Shown: one piece after another, positions 11,801 through 34,853 of the stretch | Position numbering within the stretch: position 1 is the stretch's first letter | Layout: each line of letters opens with the position of its first letter | Assembly (NCBI RefSeq): GCF_001522545.3 | Contig: NC_031778.1 | Location: 21,173,066-21,237,065 of the forward strand | Source: Parus major | Lineage: Eukaryota; Chordata; Aves; Passeriformes; Paridae | DNA: 64,000 bases | Direction: 5' to 3' | Translations under genes and position numbers: made by a program | Notes under the pieces: model-generated | Databases searched by the model: none | What the model was told of the DNA's origin: nothing | Seen by the model: only the letters and a program-made list of their open reading frames with translations

Positions 11801-14800
11801 TTCTAACAGACATCTCTCCAAAAGCAAGCAGCAGTAAGTGGTTAGAAACCAGCAGCACCAGTATCACTGTGGTGTTCTCTGTGTAGTCTGTGCAGTTCCA
11901 AAAATAAGTCTGGATTTTGTGCTGGATATGAAGGATGATAAAGTGTCTGTTGACAGGCAGTCTCACACTGCCTCCTTTCAGAGACGAAACAGAAACTATA
12001 GTTTAGAAATTGTAGTTTCTAAGAACTTTCTTTGAAACTTCTATTTAAATATGAGGTTTTATTTTAAATATTGGCATTTTCCCAGAATGTGGGGTACTGA
12101 TTACAGCAGCATCTGTAGCAAAATGATCCGTATTTACTGATAATTATTATCCACCAGATGACCAAGATTCACAGACCATTTCAGACAATGTGCATCAGAT
12201 AAAGAACTTGTCCTTGCAAAGGTAGACAATGTGGTCTTTTGGTTTCACATGGAGAAGATATAGTATTGAAAAACTTATGGAATAATATGATTTAAAAGTT
12301 TTTTGGTATCTTGTTCCACTAAAACTCTAGGTTACTGCTTCCACTGACCCAGTTTTTGAATCAACATAAGCCAAAAAGAAGGTTTGATTCCTTAATGAGG
12401 TTTTCACTGGAATTACTTTATGAAATCATTCTGGTATTTTTCATTGGTGTGCCAATCAATCCTATCTAACTTGAAGTTCTTCTCAGATATATAAAAATAA
12501 CTCTCGTATTTGTGATAAAAAGCTGTTATTTCCACCAGAATTCTAATCTCCTTCTGCAAGTTGAATGGCAAAATATCTGTATGGTTCAAACTTAATTTAA
12601 AGGACATGTTTTGTATGTGTGTGTTGTCTGTATTAAATTACTTCTTTATTCCCCTGAATTTCCTGTTAGTGAAGCATTGAAATGATCAGGTGGGATAAAT
12701 AGCTTAATAACCTAATATAAAGATTAGTATGTAACTCTGTGTCAGGAGGAACCTGACTAATCCATGTTATTTCATTTGGAAAAATATATTTTCCAGTTAC
12801 TTAGCTGGGGTTCTGACCTGCAGGTCAAATTTAGGGTAGTTTAGGTTCATACTATTGTCATTACAACTCACATATTAGAAACCACAGCAGCTGAGGAGGA
12901 TCTGTCAGGGAACAGGGAAAGTACACTTCTGATACATTTATTAGCTGGGATTTGAGAGTAGCTCAAAATCTGGCATCAGGGTTCATATAAATTCATACAC
13001 ACCAGCTGTCCAGTGTTAGATTCATATATGGCTCTGCTCTGATCCTATTGCACAAATCCTGGCTGTACAGCACATTACAGGGATGAAGACAAGTTAATCT
13101 CTACCTTTAGAGTCTTACCCTTAGCAAACCCTTCTTGGCAGCAGGCAGAACCACTCACCCAGGACTAATTCTGTCTCAATTTATTAGATGAGAAGTGGCA
13201 AGACATGAACTTCATGAACCAGAAGCATTTGTAAATCTTATCATGCAACAGTTTCAAAATGTGTATAGCAGTCTAGGTGTTGTCATCAATTGCATTGGCA
13301 AAATACAGTTTAGTCATATGGACTTGTAGACTTCTTGGAAGACTTGTTTTTTTAATTAAATGCATTGAGGTTTCATTTAGAAATACTGCTTTTATTAATA
13401 TCAAACACATGGAATTAGCATTCTTTAAAGCCAATGTTTAGTGGACTACAGCAGCATCTCCACAGACTGGAAGAAGCTGAGTATTGTTTGAAATGCTCAG
13501 GTAAATTTGTGTCAGCTAAATCAGTCTAACATTCAATATGAACATGTATTCATGCTTATGAGTGAAACATATGAATGAAGACATACATAATCTCATTTGC
13601 ATTTCCATTTGCTTCCCTTCTAGAAATAGCTGACCTGATTGCTTGAGAAATCAGGTGCTGTTTTAAAAAATAGATTAATATTCCAATATTATTAATAGTC
13701 TTAATGTTATTAGTTATAGGATCAAGGGTTCTTGCTCTGATTCTATACTAAGGGTCATAAAACTGGAGATTTTAATTGTTCCAGAATCCACAGTCAGCAA
13801 AATAAATAACTTTTGGAAAGGAAAAAAGCACCTATGTTAGCATTATGTCATACAGGAGCATAAAATATGTCTTCTTAATTGGAGTAAGGTGCCATTGGAG
13901 AGGCTGTGGGGCTAAATTCTAATCCTAGATATGTGGGCACAGACTGCTCAGAGACTGAGATTAGAGTGTAATCCTAAAACTGGATTGAGAACGATACATT
14001 CCCTAAAGAAAGGAAAATAACTATATTTATACTGCGTGTGCCAGCCAGCAGTTTGTGTTGCATGCCTTTACACTGCTGGGAGATGTGGATCTGCCCGTTC
14101 TTGAGCCAGCTGATTGGTAAAATTGTGAGCAACAAGTCACTCTGGTATTTAAACACACTGTTCTCAGCAAGTAGGCAAGACTTAGTGCTGGCAAAGTCAA
14201 TCCTTCAGGAACTAAGCTGGGTTCATAACAAAAGCTCATCTTGTTCCCCTTGGAATGGCTGCAGGCATGGGGAGATTTATTCCTGTGTGCCACCAAGGCA
14301 GCACTCAGCTCGAGGCATGGGCAAAACCTGGTGGAGATGCTTTGTGCCGAGCACAAACACACAACAAGAGCCTGCAAAGCCTATGAGGTGACAGAGACAG
14401 ACGGTGGAAGAAAAAGGAGCTGAATTCCTGCTGTTTCCTGTGGCACTGGAGCACAGGGATCTGGGACAGACAGCAGCTGAGGTGGGAACTGCACCCAGCG
14501 CTCCTTCCTCAGCTCTGCGCTGTGACCGCGGGACTGGTCTCTGTACAGGGCTGAGATATATTTGTGTTTGTGGCAGCACCCAAACGTTCCCCTGGGATCA
14601 CTCAGAGGGCTTTAACAACTCCTGTTAAAAAACTAAGTACAACAGCTAAGCAACAACTAATGTAAAAAGTGTGCATGCATGAGACAGTGTGTGCATGCAC
14701 TCACAGAACACTGTGCACCCACCCTGGATCCTGGCTAACTGGCACACGGAGATGTTTACAAGGGATGGGTCTTCCTATTACATCAGTTATATACACAGAG

Positions 14801-16042
14801 ATAAAAGCATGATGTAATTTGTTTTCCTTGTGGATTTATTTCATAATTAGGGATGACACTTGAAACATTATCCTCTTTCTTTGACTCTTTCAGAAGCCTA
14901 GAGGCTGCAAAATATGGCAAAAGCAGGATCAGTTAAAAGGAAACTAAGTTCTTTATTTTTTACTTTTTGATAATTATTACTTTTAAAGCATTAAAAAGAA
15001 ATGTGTTGCTTTTAAATTTTATTTTTGAATACTGGAGATAGAAACCGTGGGACAGAAACCTTTCTGATCATTGGAGGGCCAGGCTGGTATTTCCAAATGA
15101 AATGCAGTTGAATTTTACTGGGATTTATGTCTCACTTTTATATGAAATGTCAGTGCAAGTGACAAATCTCTCAGTGCCAAAAGTAACCAGGTAGTGGAAA
15201 GAGGAACGAATTTTAGGTAGACTATTTAAAACTATTTTAATTTAGCAATTCTTTAACTTAACTGGCTGACTAAGAGTTTGAATCTAGAAAATTTGTACTA
15301 AATCATTGGTACTTGCCCTTTTCAGTTAGGATATTAAATGCTGCAGCAGTATCCCTTGCATTTTCCAAAATCCTATATTTGATGAATCTTCCATCACTAA
15401 GGTAAATCAAGATGATGTGGGTTTCCATCATCAATCATTTCAGGTCAGGTTTCTTTATTACAAAGCAAAATACAGCACATACACATCTTAAAAAATATTT
15501 GCATATATGTTAGAGTACATATATATGTCACAGACATCAGATACTAAACCCGCTGTTATTATCCAAATTCATGTTTGAAGTCACAGGTCTTAAAATACAA
15601 TACAAACTTCTTCCCCTTGTGAGATTAACATGTGAAATTGCTCACCTGACCCTGTGAACAGGCTCAAAAATCAGCATCTCAAACAGACTGAAGATCTTCA
15701 GCTCTAGTTTGAAGGATCAGACCATGAGAGAATTAATTGAGTTAGGATTGCCTTCCTCTCTTTCTGTATTCTGCTGCACTGTGGAGGTCTGGAAACTCAC
15801 ATGTTCTCTAACTAAGGAACTTGAATTTTTCACTCCAAAGACAATGTAATAGTGCCCAAGCCTTTCTCAGTCTACAGCTAATTCTGCCCACATAGCCAGA
15901 CAATAAAATATAAGAAACCCTCATTGCTTTATGATATTTTAAAAAAAATTATCCCATGCGTACATTGATATTCCACAAAGCTGCCAGCACTGGGGTTTTT
16001 TATGATGGCTACACACATACTGCCAAAATTTTCACTGGGTAA

Positions 16043-16068
16043 ATGTAATGTAATGTTATGTAATGTAA
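16043..16068. repeat. Short TAATG simple repeat
   Basis: About five imperfect copies of the pentamer TAATG/TTATG lie in AT-rich intergenic DNA. No function is suggested. Confidence 0.6.
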
Positions 16069-19000
16069 ATCTAAGTCTAATGTAGGTACATCAGACTAAA
16101 GCCGCCAAATATATCTTGTGATGATGGCCTTGATTAATTCTGATTACACACTGATTTGGAAAATCCACTGCACCAGGAAATAACTATAAAATATTGAGAT
16201 TTTTCTATTTTACTTTAAAAGATAAATGAGCATAAAGATGAAGATAAATATATTAAAAACCACTTAGCTTTTAAGATTATTTTGTTACATATAGACAAGA
16301 CAGTGAAACATTTGTACATATGTAACAAGCAATGCAATCTGAATCCAAAGCCGCCTAGAAAAATACTGAGTATGCAAGGACAAGTTTCCCAAAGTAAAAT
16401 CCTCCATTTGTGAAACAGATCTTTAAATATTTCTAAAACGATCAAGTTATATCATAAGAAATATGGTATTTCCACCTGAATATGCAGAATTATTTACCCA
16501 TAAGGATAGCTATAGCAGATTGCTGAGAAATCAGAATAGAGTTAATCTATTTACTTTACTTTCTCTAAATCACCCTGCCTATTCCTAACTTTACTCTGTG
16601 CACTACAGTGCTGCTCTTAAAGTTGCCACAAACAAGTTTGCTTTGATCTTCTCCGTTTCTGCTGTGAGGCAAGTCTTTCCAATTTAATATGAAAAATCCT
16701 GCACCTTTCAGTATTATTTAACAGGTGTTTCATCACCATTTACATTAAAAACCCAGCATTTTTTATTTCATGCATACTTACATCTATGGTGCAGACCTTA
16801 GTTTTGGGTACAGGGAAGCCACCATGAACATCCAAGAGTGTGTCCCTTCTCTATGAGTCTTCCTTCCAGGCTGCCTCAGCAATGTGTTTGGCAGCTTTTA
16901 GAACACATCAAGATTAACATGTCAAAAACTGCTTTAACTAACGCTGACTTTACTTTAAATACAAACTGAACTTGTCTTGATTAGCTCTCATCCCTGCTCC
17001 TAAGCCCTCCCCACTCTGACATCACAAGCTCTTCTCCAATACCATCCCCTAACCAGTCTGTAAAAACATAATTACACGAAGAGCACTACACTGAGCTGAT
17101 AAACCTATTTCACATTTAACCTGCTAAGCCGTTGTTAGCTTTTAAGATGCTTGATGCATTCACTTAAAATCTTCCTGTTCCACCAAGAAATACAAGACAA
17201 GATTTGGAATTGCTTGGCTCTTCCCTGTTATGTTACCTATTTATACTGATTTTTAGAAAGAGTTCACTTCTGACTTGGCAAGGAGTTATCCCAGAAGTGT
17301 GATATCCTAGAGCTGTGTATCTGATGGGATTGGGGGAACTGCAAGGTGGAAATCCTGTTAAGCATATTGTGAGGCTAACACAGGGATCAGTTGGTTATAC
17401 TGCTCAAGCTGGCAATTTACTCTTTAATTCTCACTGGCCATGGGTTGGCTCTCAGAGCCAATGCCTAGAAATGGCAAGTTTGGAAATGTCAGGGAGTGCT
17501 TAGTTTCTTCCAATATCTGTGTCAATTGATGGGATGTTTGTTAACCCTTAATCACCTGCCTAAAGTTCACCAGGTGCTCGCTGAACCAAAAAAAATATTT
17601 CCTCTTGTTCTCCAAAACACAAACACAGTGCCTAAACCTGGGGCAAATGGGCTCATTCCTATTGAAAAAAGGAATATTGAAAACACTCAGGGAAGTGTTA
17701 TCATTAGCAAGGGGGTGAAATTCTGCTCTACTTCTGCACAACTTCACAGAAAACAAATTATTTTGTATAGCACAAAATATATTGTTTTTTAATGTGGGAT
17801 TATTTAAATTTTTTTTAAGTGACCGTGACTCTAAATATTTTTTATTGTAAATCCCACAGTCGTTATTTTGTTGCTGCCTGGACCTTCTTTATACAGAAGA
17901 AAATCACACCCAGAAATATTACTTTAAAAATCCACTACTGGATTTTAAAAAAGAATTCTTCTTTTAAAAAGAATCTTCCTTCAAAAGAATTAAATTATTA
18001 GAGACCAGTTAAAACAAATGGAGAATAATTTTCATGTGGTTTTCCAAATCTTTGCATGTGCAGGCAGACAAGGAAGCAAAGGAGCGTTCTAGGCTTAAAG
18101 AAAATTTTCACCTTGTGTCCAGTCCACTCAATCTGTAACTGCCTGTGATTTGAAAGGTAATTAATAGATAGTCTTGAAAAAAGTTATTTTACTGGGATTT
18201 TTTCAAGATTGTCTGGGTGAGGCTGAAGCAAATGCTGTGTAAGGTGTGGGGTTGTCCAAAAAATAAAAGTAAAAACTGGCATCAGCATCCATTTTTCATC
18301 AGATCTTTTAGTCCGTGTGAATCACCTTTCAGGAAAACCACAAAAAGTTCATTATCAGAAAAAAATACTTCCTGAGGTAGAAAAAAATAAGGTTATATAT
18401 TTATTTTTTTCTGTTTTACCTAATGAGGGAAGTTTGGAGAGAGACACTGCTTTGCAAGATCTCTGGCACATAACACTTGGATTCTGGCACAGAAGCAGCA
18501 TTGCTGCGTGCTGTAGTGAACTGTGACAAACACAGCTCATAAAGATGCTTCAGTGTCCCCCCCAGGGAAGAGCAAGTTGTTCTTGACTGGATGTTGCAGG
18601 ATTCAGGCAGGAGTGCATTTCTGTATCACACAATGGTCTGTGTGTCCCTCGGCACTCCCATTCCCTCTGGGTGTCTTCACCTTAGGAAAAATGGCAAAGC
18701 ACCAAAGGAGGGAGAGAGAGACTTGTAGGAAATTAGTTATGAACAGAAAAGAATTAATGAGTTTTGACTAGTTTGGGTACTATTCTAAAGCAGAATTAAG
18801 AACAAGGAGATTCTCTCAAATATTTTCCAAAGAAATGTCAACTGCTTTCCCTCTTTCTCAGTTCCTGAAGTACCAGGATGTACCCTTTTGACAAAATCAA
18901 CTGCAGATATAGCTCAGCTGATGGGATTTATGGTCTTCGAAAATGGAAGATAAAAATTGTACTGGACAATTTTATTGTCTAATAATAATTGTCTAATAAT

Positions 19001-20570
19001 TAAGAGACAGTTCAAGAATTAGGTTGGTTACCAAAATGCAGTGCTGGAATGGATTTGTAGAAGTAGAGAACCTGCTAAACTAGAGCCTAAGCAGATTTTA
19101 ATCTTTCTAAACACTATTTCTAAAGACTGTCTGTCCTAAGTAAGGAATCTGTGAGAGAGTGATAATCCTTGTTTCTTCTTATCAAGTTTACTGAAGCAAG
19201 ATAAAAATCTACTTATCTCCACTTTAGTGGAGATATATCATGAAATGAACTGATACAGACCTTGATAAATGGCTAATTTATCACAGGTCAGCCTGTCTTT
19301 TTCCAACATGAAATCTGTGTTCAGACATATCAGATTATTTAGCTAAACCTCACTTCCTTCCACATTTCCCCCAGAAAGGTCTAATTTAGAGCAGCACAGT
19401 TGCCACAAGCAAAGTAAAGAGGGGGTGGTCTGATGGATGGGAAGTCTGGGATCAGTTCAAGAATGAACTTGAACAGAAGCTGTGTCCTAGGATTAGAAAT
19501 GAACACCAGACTTTACAGTGACACACTGCCTTAGAAATGGGGTCTTGGTCCACAAGAAATTGAAAAACAACCAGGGAAGGGAACAGGCAAACCTGTGTGT
19601 CAGTGTAATGGACTGGCTGCACAGAATGTAGCACTTCATGGTAGACATGTTTTCATATTTGCTTGTTTAGTGATTTTTTTCATTACCTTTTGTATGGATT
19701 TAGGGTGTGGAAAGGGAAGTTATGACAGCATTGGTATCACATTCAAAAAGAAAAGTGTTGAATAAATACTCTTTTTGAAGTAACTTTTGAAACAGCAACT
19801 AGAATACAGGGACTGGGTGCTGTCATTAAGGATGACCTTAAAAATGCTTTATAACCAGCTCCTATATCTGGATAAACTTGCTCTCTCTGGCAGCACACAT
19901 TCAGGTTGAGGTTCCACAGAGTGCCATGGGGAGTTTTGCTGAACTACCCAGCTCCATTGTACCAGATGGTACCGTATGGAGGTAACACTGATCCTGTGAC
20001 TCTGTTGATTTGTAATTAGGTTTCTAGTAATTAATATAGTTTGCAGGCCTTGCATGAACTCTGCAGATTGCCCATTCATGTAAATGATTAACTGAAAGGG
20101 GATTAATCCTGGCAGAAGTTCAACCAAAAAGAATTTTCCAGACTGAAAATCTTCTCTATCAGTCTAGTAGATTGTAATAGAGACTGGAAGTTAAGTTTGC
20201 ATTTATATTACTCCATTTTAAAAGGAGTAACTTGATATCTGAGTGCTAAAAGTATCTGCACTATGTGTATAAATGTACATTGGCTGCAATAGACCTATAA
20301 GTCTTGCTTGTTATGGAATTCAAAATGAATATCCAATGACTTAGTAGTTGGGAAAATCTACTTATTGTCACTATTATTTAATAGGAGGTAATGTAAAATC
20401 TGTCTTTGAAAAAAAGAATATGGTTTAGAATTCTACAGTTCGTGTTTAGCTGCTCATGCTGGAATATGCAAAGGCTGGAATTCTTGCAACTATAATAAAT
20501 CAGTGACAACAGGGGCTGTCACACAGCTTTGCACACAACCAGTTCATCCAGCAGTAGCCCTTGCAAGACT

Positions 20571-20715
20571 ATCACAGAATCCCAGAATGGTTTGGGTTCA
20601 AAGGGACTTTAAAGCTCATCCAGTTCCAAACCCCTGCCATGGGCAGGGACACCTTCTGCTCTCACAGGTTGTTCCAAGCCCCGTCCAACCTGGCCTTGAA
20701 CCTGGCCTTGCTCTG
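20571..20715 (-). mobile_element. CR1 LINE 3'-end fragment, reverse orientation
   Basis: The plus strand reads ATCACAGAATCCCAGAATGG, then TTTGGGTTCAAAGGGACTTT, CATCCAGTTCCAAACCCC, TGCCATGGGCAGGGACACCT and CCGTCCAACCTGGCCTTGAA. This is the classic complement of the CR1 3' end. A short duplication (CTTGAACCTGGCCTTG) follows at the inner edge. Confidence 0.92.
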
Positions 20716-23264
20716 CCAAGCGTGCAGCCCCTTCAGCTCAGGCAGGCATTCCCTGGGGATTGCTCCTTCCAGCCTGTTGTGTGTGCAGTCTCTTCTGAAG
20801 GATTTTGTTTGGCCCTAAAGCCAATCCCTGCAGCTCTGTGGCTCTAAAGAAAGTCACCATCAAATTAGTGGGTGACACAGATGTTTGGCACAAGCAACAC
20901 AGCCTCAGTGCCAGCTGAGGGATTCCCAGCTGTGTGGGCAAGGCTGAATTCCCCTGTCTCAATCAATGACAGAGGATGAATGGAAGGGACAGAGCAGGAG
21001 AGTGAAAATGGTGAGAGCTGTGGAGAGCATGGTTTGATTGATGCATGTGGCTGGCAAAGAGGAGGGCAGCAAACCTGGTGCTGGACCAGGCCACTCATCC
21101 CTTACCCTCCCTTGGCAGGAGCTCCTGGCATGTGTGTTCTGAGTCAGCCCAAGAGTGTGGCACCTGAAACTGCCAGAGTCAACCATGGGGCAGTGAACGT
21201 TTTTCCAGCCCCTCCAATTTCTTGCTCCATTTAAGTGCCCCCAACAAATCAGGCCAAGCAAGAGAATCCTGCAGTGGCAAAGGTGGGGAAGAGAATTTTC
21301 ATGGAAGCAAACAAGGGTCACAGTGTTATTAAGTGCTGCAGGACTCAGATTGTCAAAAATCTCTAACAGATAAATATCCCAAATCATTACATTCTATATA
21401 AATATTGGGGCAAGTGCCTCCCTGATGTAACAGTGGTTGTATGGCAGCAAGGATGGGTTTAGTCCAGTGTGTTTAGATTCTGTATTATTTTAACCAGATG
21501 CTTGGGGGTTTGTTTTCCTCTAGTGGATAATAAGGGCCATCCAAAACAGAGTTGCTGATTTGCTTGGGTTTCATTGAAAGAGACACTGCTAAAGGGAGAG
21601 GAAATCCCCAAAATGATACTCAGTGATTAAGCACATAGAATATAGGATTTCAGTGTTTGCAAATCCTTTTTTTCAAATGAACTTGTGGCACTAATCCTCT
21701 AATGGCATTATTTCTTTGGAATATATGCCGGATTAAGGAGTCACAATGAGGCAAAGTACAAAAATCCACATTAATCTCTCCCTGATGGATGCTGTGTGGG
21801 ATGCAACTTAAACTATTTTGTTCCAAAATTGGTTCTGTTCCTAACCTTGCCCCAGGTCTAGACAGAGGGAAGAGCAGATATAAACAAGTGTGACACTGAG
21901 CACTCAGCAGATGGTCACAGGCCATTTAACTGGATACAAAGGAGAAGGCATCTATTATTTTTAAACTCCAAAAGCAAAGCCTGCCCTGTGCTGTCCATGA
22001 CATGCTGCAGGAAGCAGACACAGGGGTCTGACAGGCAGGAGCAGGACTCCTGTTCAGAAGTGTGGCAGGGAGGAGATGGACAGAGAAACTAACTGGGCAC
22101 TGCTGGGCCTGGCTGTTGTGATATATCACATGTTCACAGCACAGCCTGGGCCTATTGCAAAGTGCTGCTCATGTTTACAGCCTAGTGCAGCCACCTCGCT
22201 CTCCTTAGCCTGCTCTTTTGGGGGATAATCCTGTTGTTATCTCTTCCCTCGTAGCTGATGTAAAAAAGTTAAAGACTTGCTTTTAAGGAGGAGGAGACCA
22301 GGTGTTTCCCTTCTCATGGGATTACAGGAATGCTATCATAGTGCCCTTGGGTATTGTCACTTATTCAACAGCCTCAAGTGGTGAAATAACTTCTGAACTG
22401 GCAGCACATCACCTGAAATACTGATGTCAGAGCATGTGAGTTAGCCCAGCCTAACCACTGTAATTGGTGCTTAACATGCTTAAGGATTTCCCCAGTTTTA
22501 CAGGACAGAGATTACCAAATATTCCCATTCCATGTTCTCACTGAACTGCAGTGGGCATTGAGAACTCTTGGGCCAGGACAGCCCAGGACATGTTCACAAA
22601 CACGGGTTGCTTGTTTCATTCTCAGTCATTCTGTTGTTAAGCACAAGCAAAGAACTGTCAAATTCAGTTCTTTACCAACAGAAATGCTGGGATTTTCCAT
22701 CGTCTGCATAGCTGAGATGCCTGGACACATGAATTAGCACAAATTCCTGATGTGGATACAGGTCTGTAGTGAGATGCTGGTTTCAGAAGCTGAGACAGGA
22801 CAACCACTCCTGGTGTCAGAAAACCCTAAAGTCAACTTGGAGATAATTTCTGTTTGGGAATAGAACTGTGTCCTCCCTTCCTACAGAAAAAGATAGTTGA
22901 TTACAATGGTTTTGTGCATTTCTAGCTGCTGTAAATGTTTCCCAGCATGGGAAGCTGTCATGGGCAAGAGGATTTTCCTGATGTTCACATTAAGTTTTTG
23001 TTCTTCTCATCTTACCCTGTTGACTCCTTGCAGCACCCAGTGCCTCATTCCACCGTGTCTGAATCCCTTGTCTAATTTCACACTGAGTCAAGCCTGTCCT
23101 CAGGCTGGTGTCTGCTCAGCTGCTTGCAAATGAATTGTTGGTTTTGTTTACCTGCTTTATCATTCCCCACCAAAATCACTCCAGTTTGCATATGTCTTTA
23201 GTGTATACAGACTCGTGGGTGGTCCCTTGTACTTAAGGAAGTATAAATTATATTGCAGCAGGTG

Positions 23265-23430
23265 CAGACAAAGGTGAGCAGGAAATGATAAGGGAAATGA
23301 AGAATTTGCCACATGAAGGGAGAAGGGTTTGGCTGGTTTAGCCTGCAAAAGGGAAGAGCTCATAGACTGAAAAAGATTATCAAGGCTAAAGAGATTCAGC
23401 ATAAATGGCCATGAATATGGTTAAGAAAGA
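23265..23430 (+). mobile_element. Possible ancient CR1 internal fragment
   Basis: A stretch around TTTGGCTGGTTTAGCCTGCA AAAGGGAAGAGCTC resembles the CR1 region TTGTTTAGCCTGGAGAAGAG upstream of the 3' UTR. It is highly diverged; only this core and its purine-rich surroundings support the call. Confidence 0.4.
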
Positions 23431-24107
23431 AATTGTGATGTTTGCCATTGAGGAAATCAGACTGAAGGACAGACAGGCTAAAAAGGGTGTACTGGAGTTT
23501 GAGGAGTATATAAGGTGTGTCCAATGATTGCATTGTAATGTTGTGTCATGGTGTTGCCTAGAAGATGATGGTGACTTCTCCTCTTGTGTCTCCTGTTGCC
23601 CTAAAATGATCAGGAGTGTTCGTCCTCCCTTTTTCTTACTGAGCTGTGCAACATCCAGCTGACAGCAGGACTCTGCTCAGCCTCCAGCACTACTGCTGAC
23701 CAGTATGGACAAAAGGGGTGGGAAAACCAAAAGCTTTTCTTCAGGTACTCTTGTAATCTGATCTCTGCCGTGACTCAGCCTCTTCTAGCAACAGCTGTGT
23801 CAGGGACATGCAGTGGTTTGCGAGCAGAAGCGAAGATTTTGCTGCTACTTCCTGATTTCTGCCTTGGGAGCGATTTAAACTGGGCACGATCAGAGCATTT
23901 AAATGGACTTCTGAGCCCCAGGAACGGCAGACTTTGGGGTAGAGTACAGAGGAATAGAGGCATCAGGAAAGAGCTCACAAACCACTTGTGCAGAGCTGCT
24001 ATCAAACTGATGAAGACAGAAACTTGTGAGAGAAAACTGCCCAGAAAGTTCCTATTAAAGAAAAGAGTGAGGCTTTGTTTGCATGTCATGGCTCACCTGC
24101 CCCACAG

Positions 24108-24162
24108 ATCCTGAAGGTGCTGTAAAAACTGAAAACTGTGAAAGGGATCCTCAGGTGTACCC

Positions 24163-24175
<13 letters not shown>
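24108..24175 (+). CDS. LRRC31: LRRC31 provisional first coding exon (5' UTR plus 13 coding nt)
   Basis: An acceptor-like TGCCCCACAG ends at 24107 and a strong donor, ACAG|GTATGT, follows 24175. The ATG at 24163 has a purine-poor but acceptable context (ACCCATGG) and gives MEKT plus one base, which is the phase needed by the next exon. Without a transcript this remains a proposal. Confidence 0.45.

Positions 24176-34853
<10,678 letters not shown>

Larger units (their letters stand above)
9477..24107. other. SAMD7-LRRC31 intergenic region
   Basis: This is 14.6 kb of mostly AT-rich DNA between two divergent genes. It must contain the non-coding 5' exon and promoter of SAMD7 and probably of LRRC31, but neither was pinned down. 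Recognisable content is limited to CR1 fragments near 11.3, 20.6 and possibly 23.3 kb, a degenerate TAATG repeat at 16.04 kb, a TGCATG-rich stretch near 14.68 kb, and two less AT-rich patches (about 14.0-14.6 and 20.5-21.3 kb). Open frames in those patches overlap on both strands and show no family resemblance. Confidence 0.55.

Noticed and set aside
20503..21387. Frames of 80-140 codons around 20.5-21.4 kb
   Set aside because: Part overlaps the reversed CR1 end and the rest overlaps on both strands with no motif or splice support.
23770..24114. 114-codon plus-strand frame before LRRC31
   Set aside because: No resemblance to the LRRC31 N-terminus; a frame of similar length exists on the opposite strand. 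Looks random.
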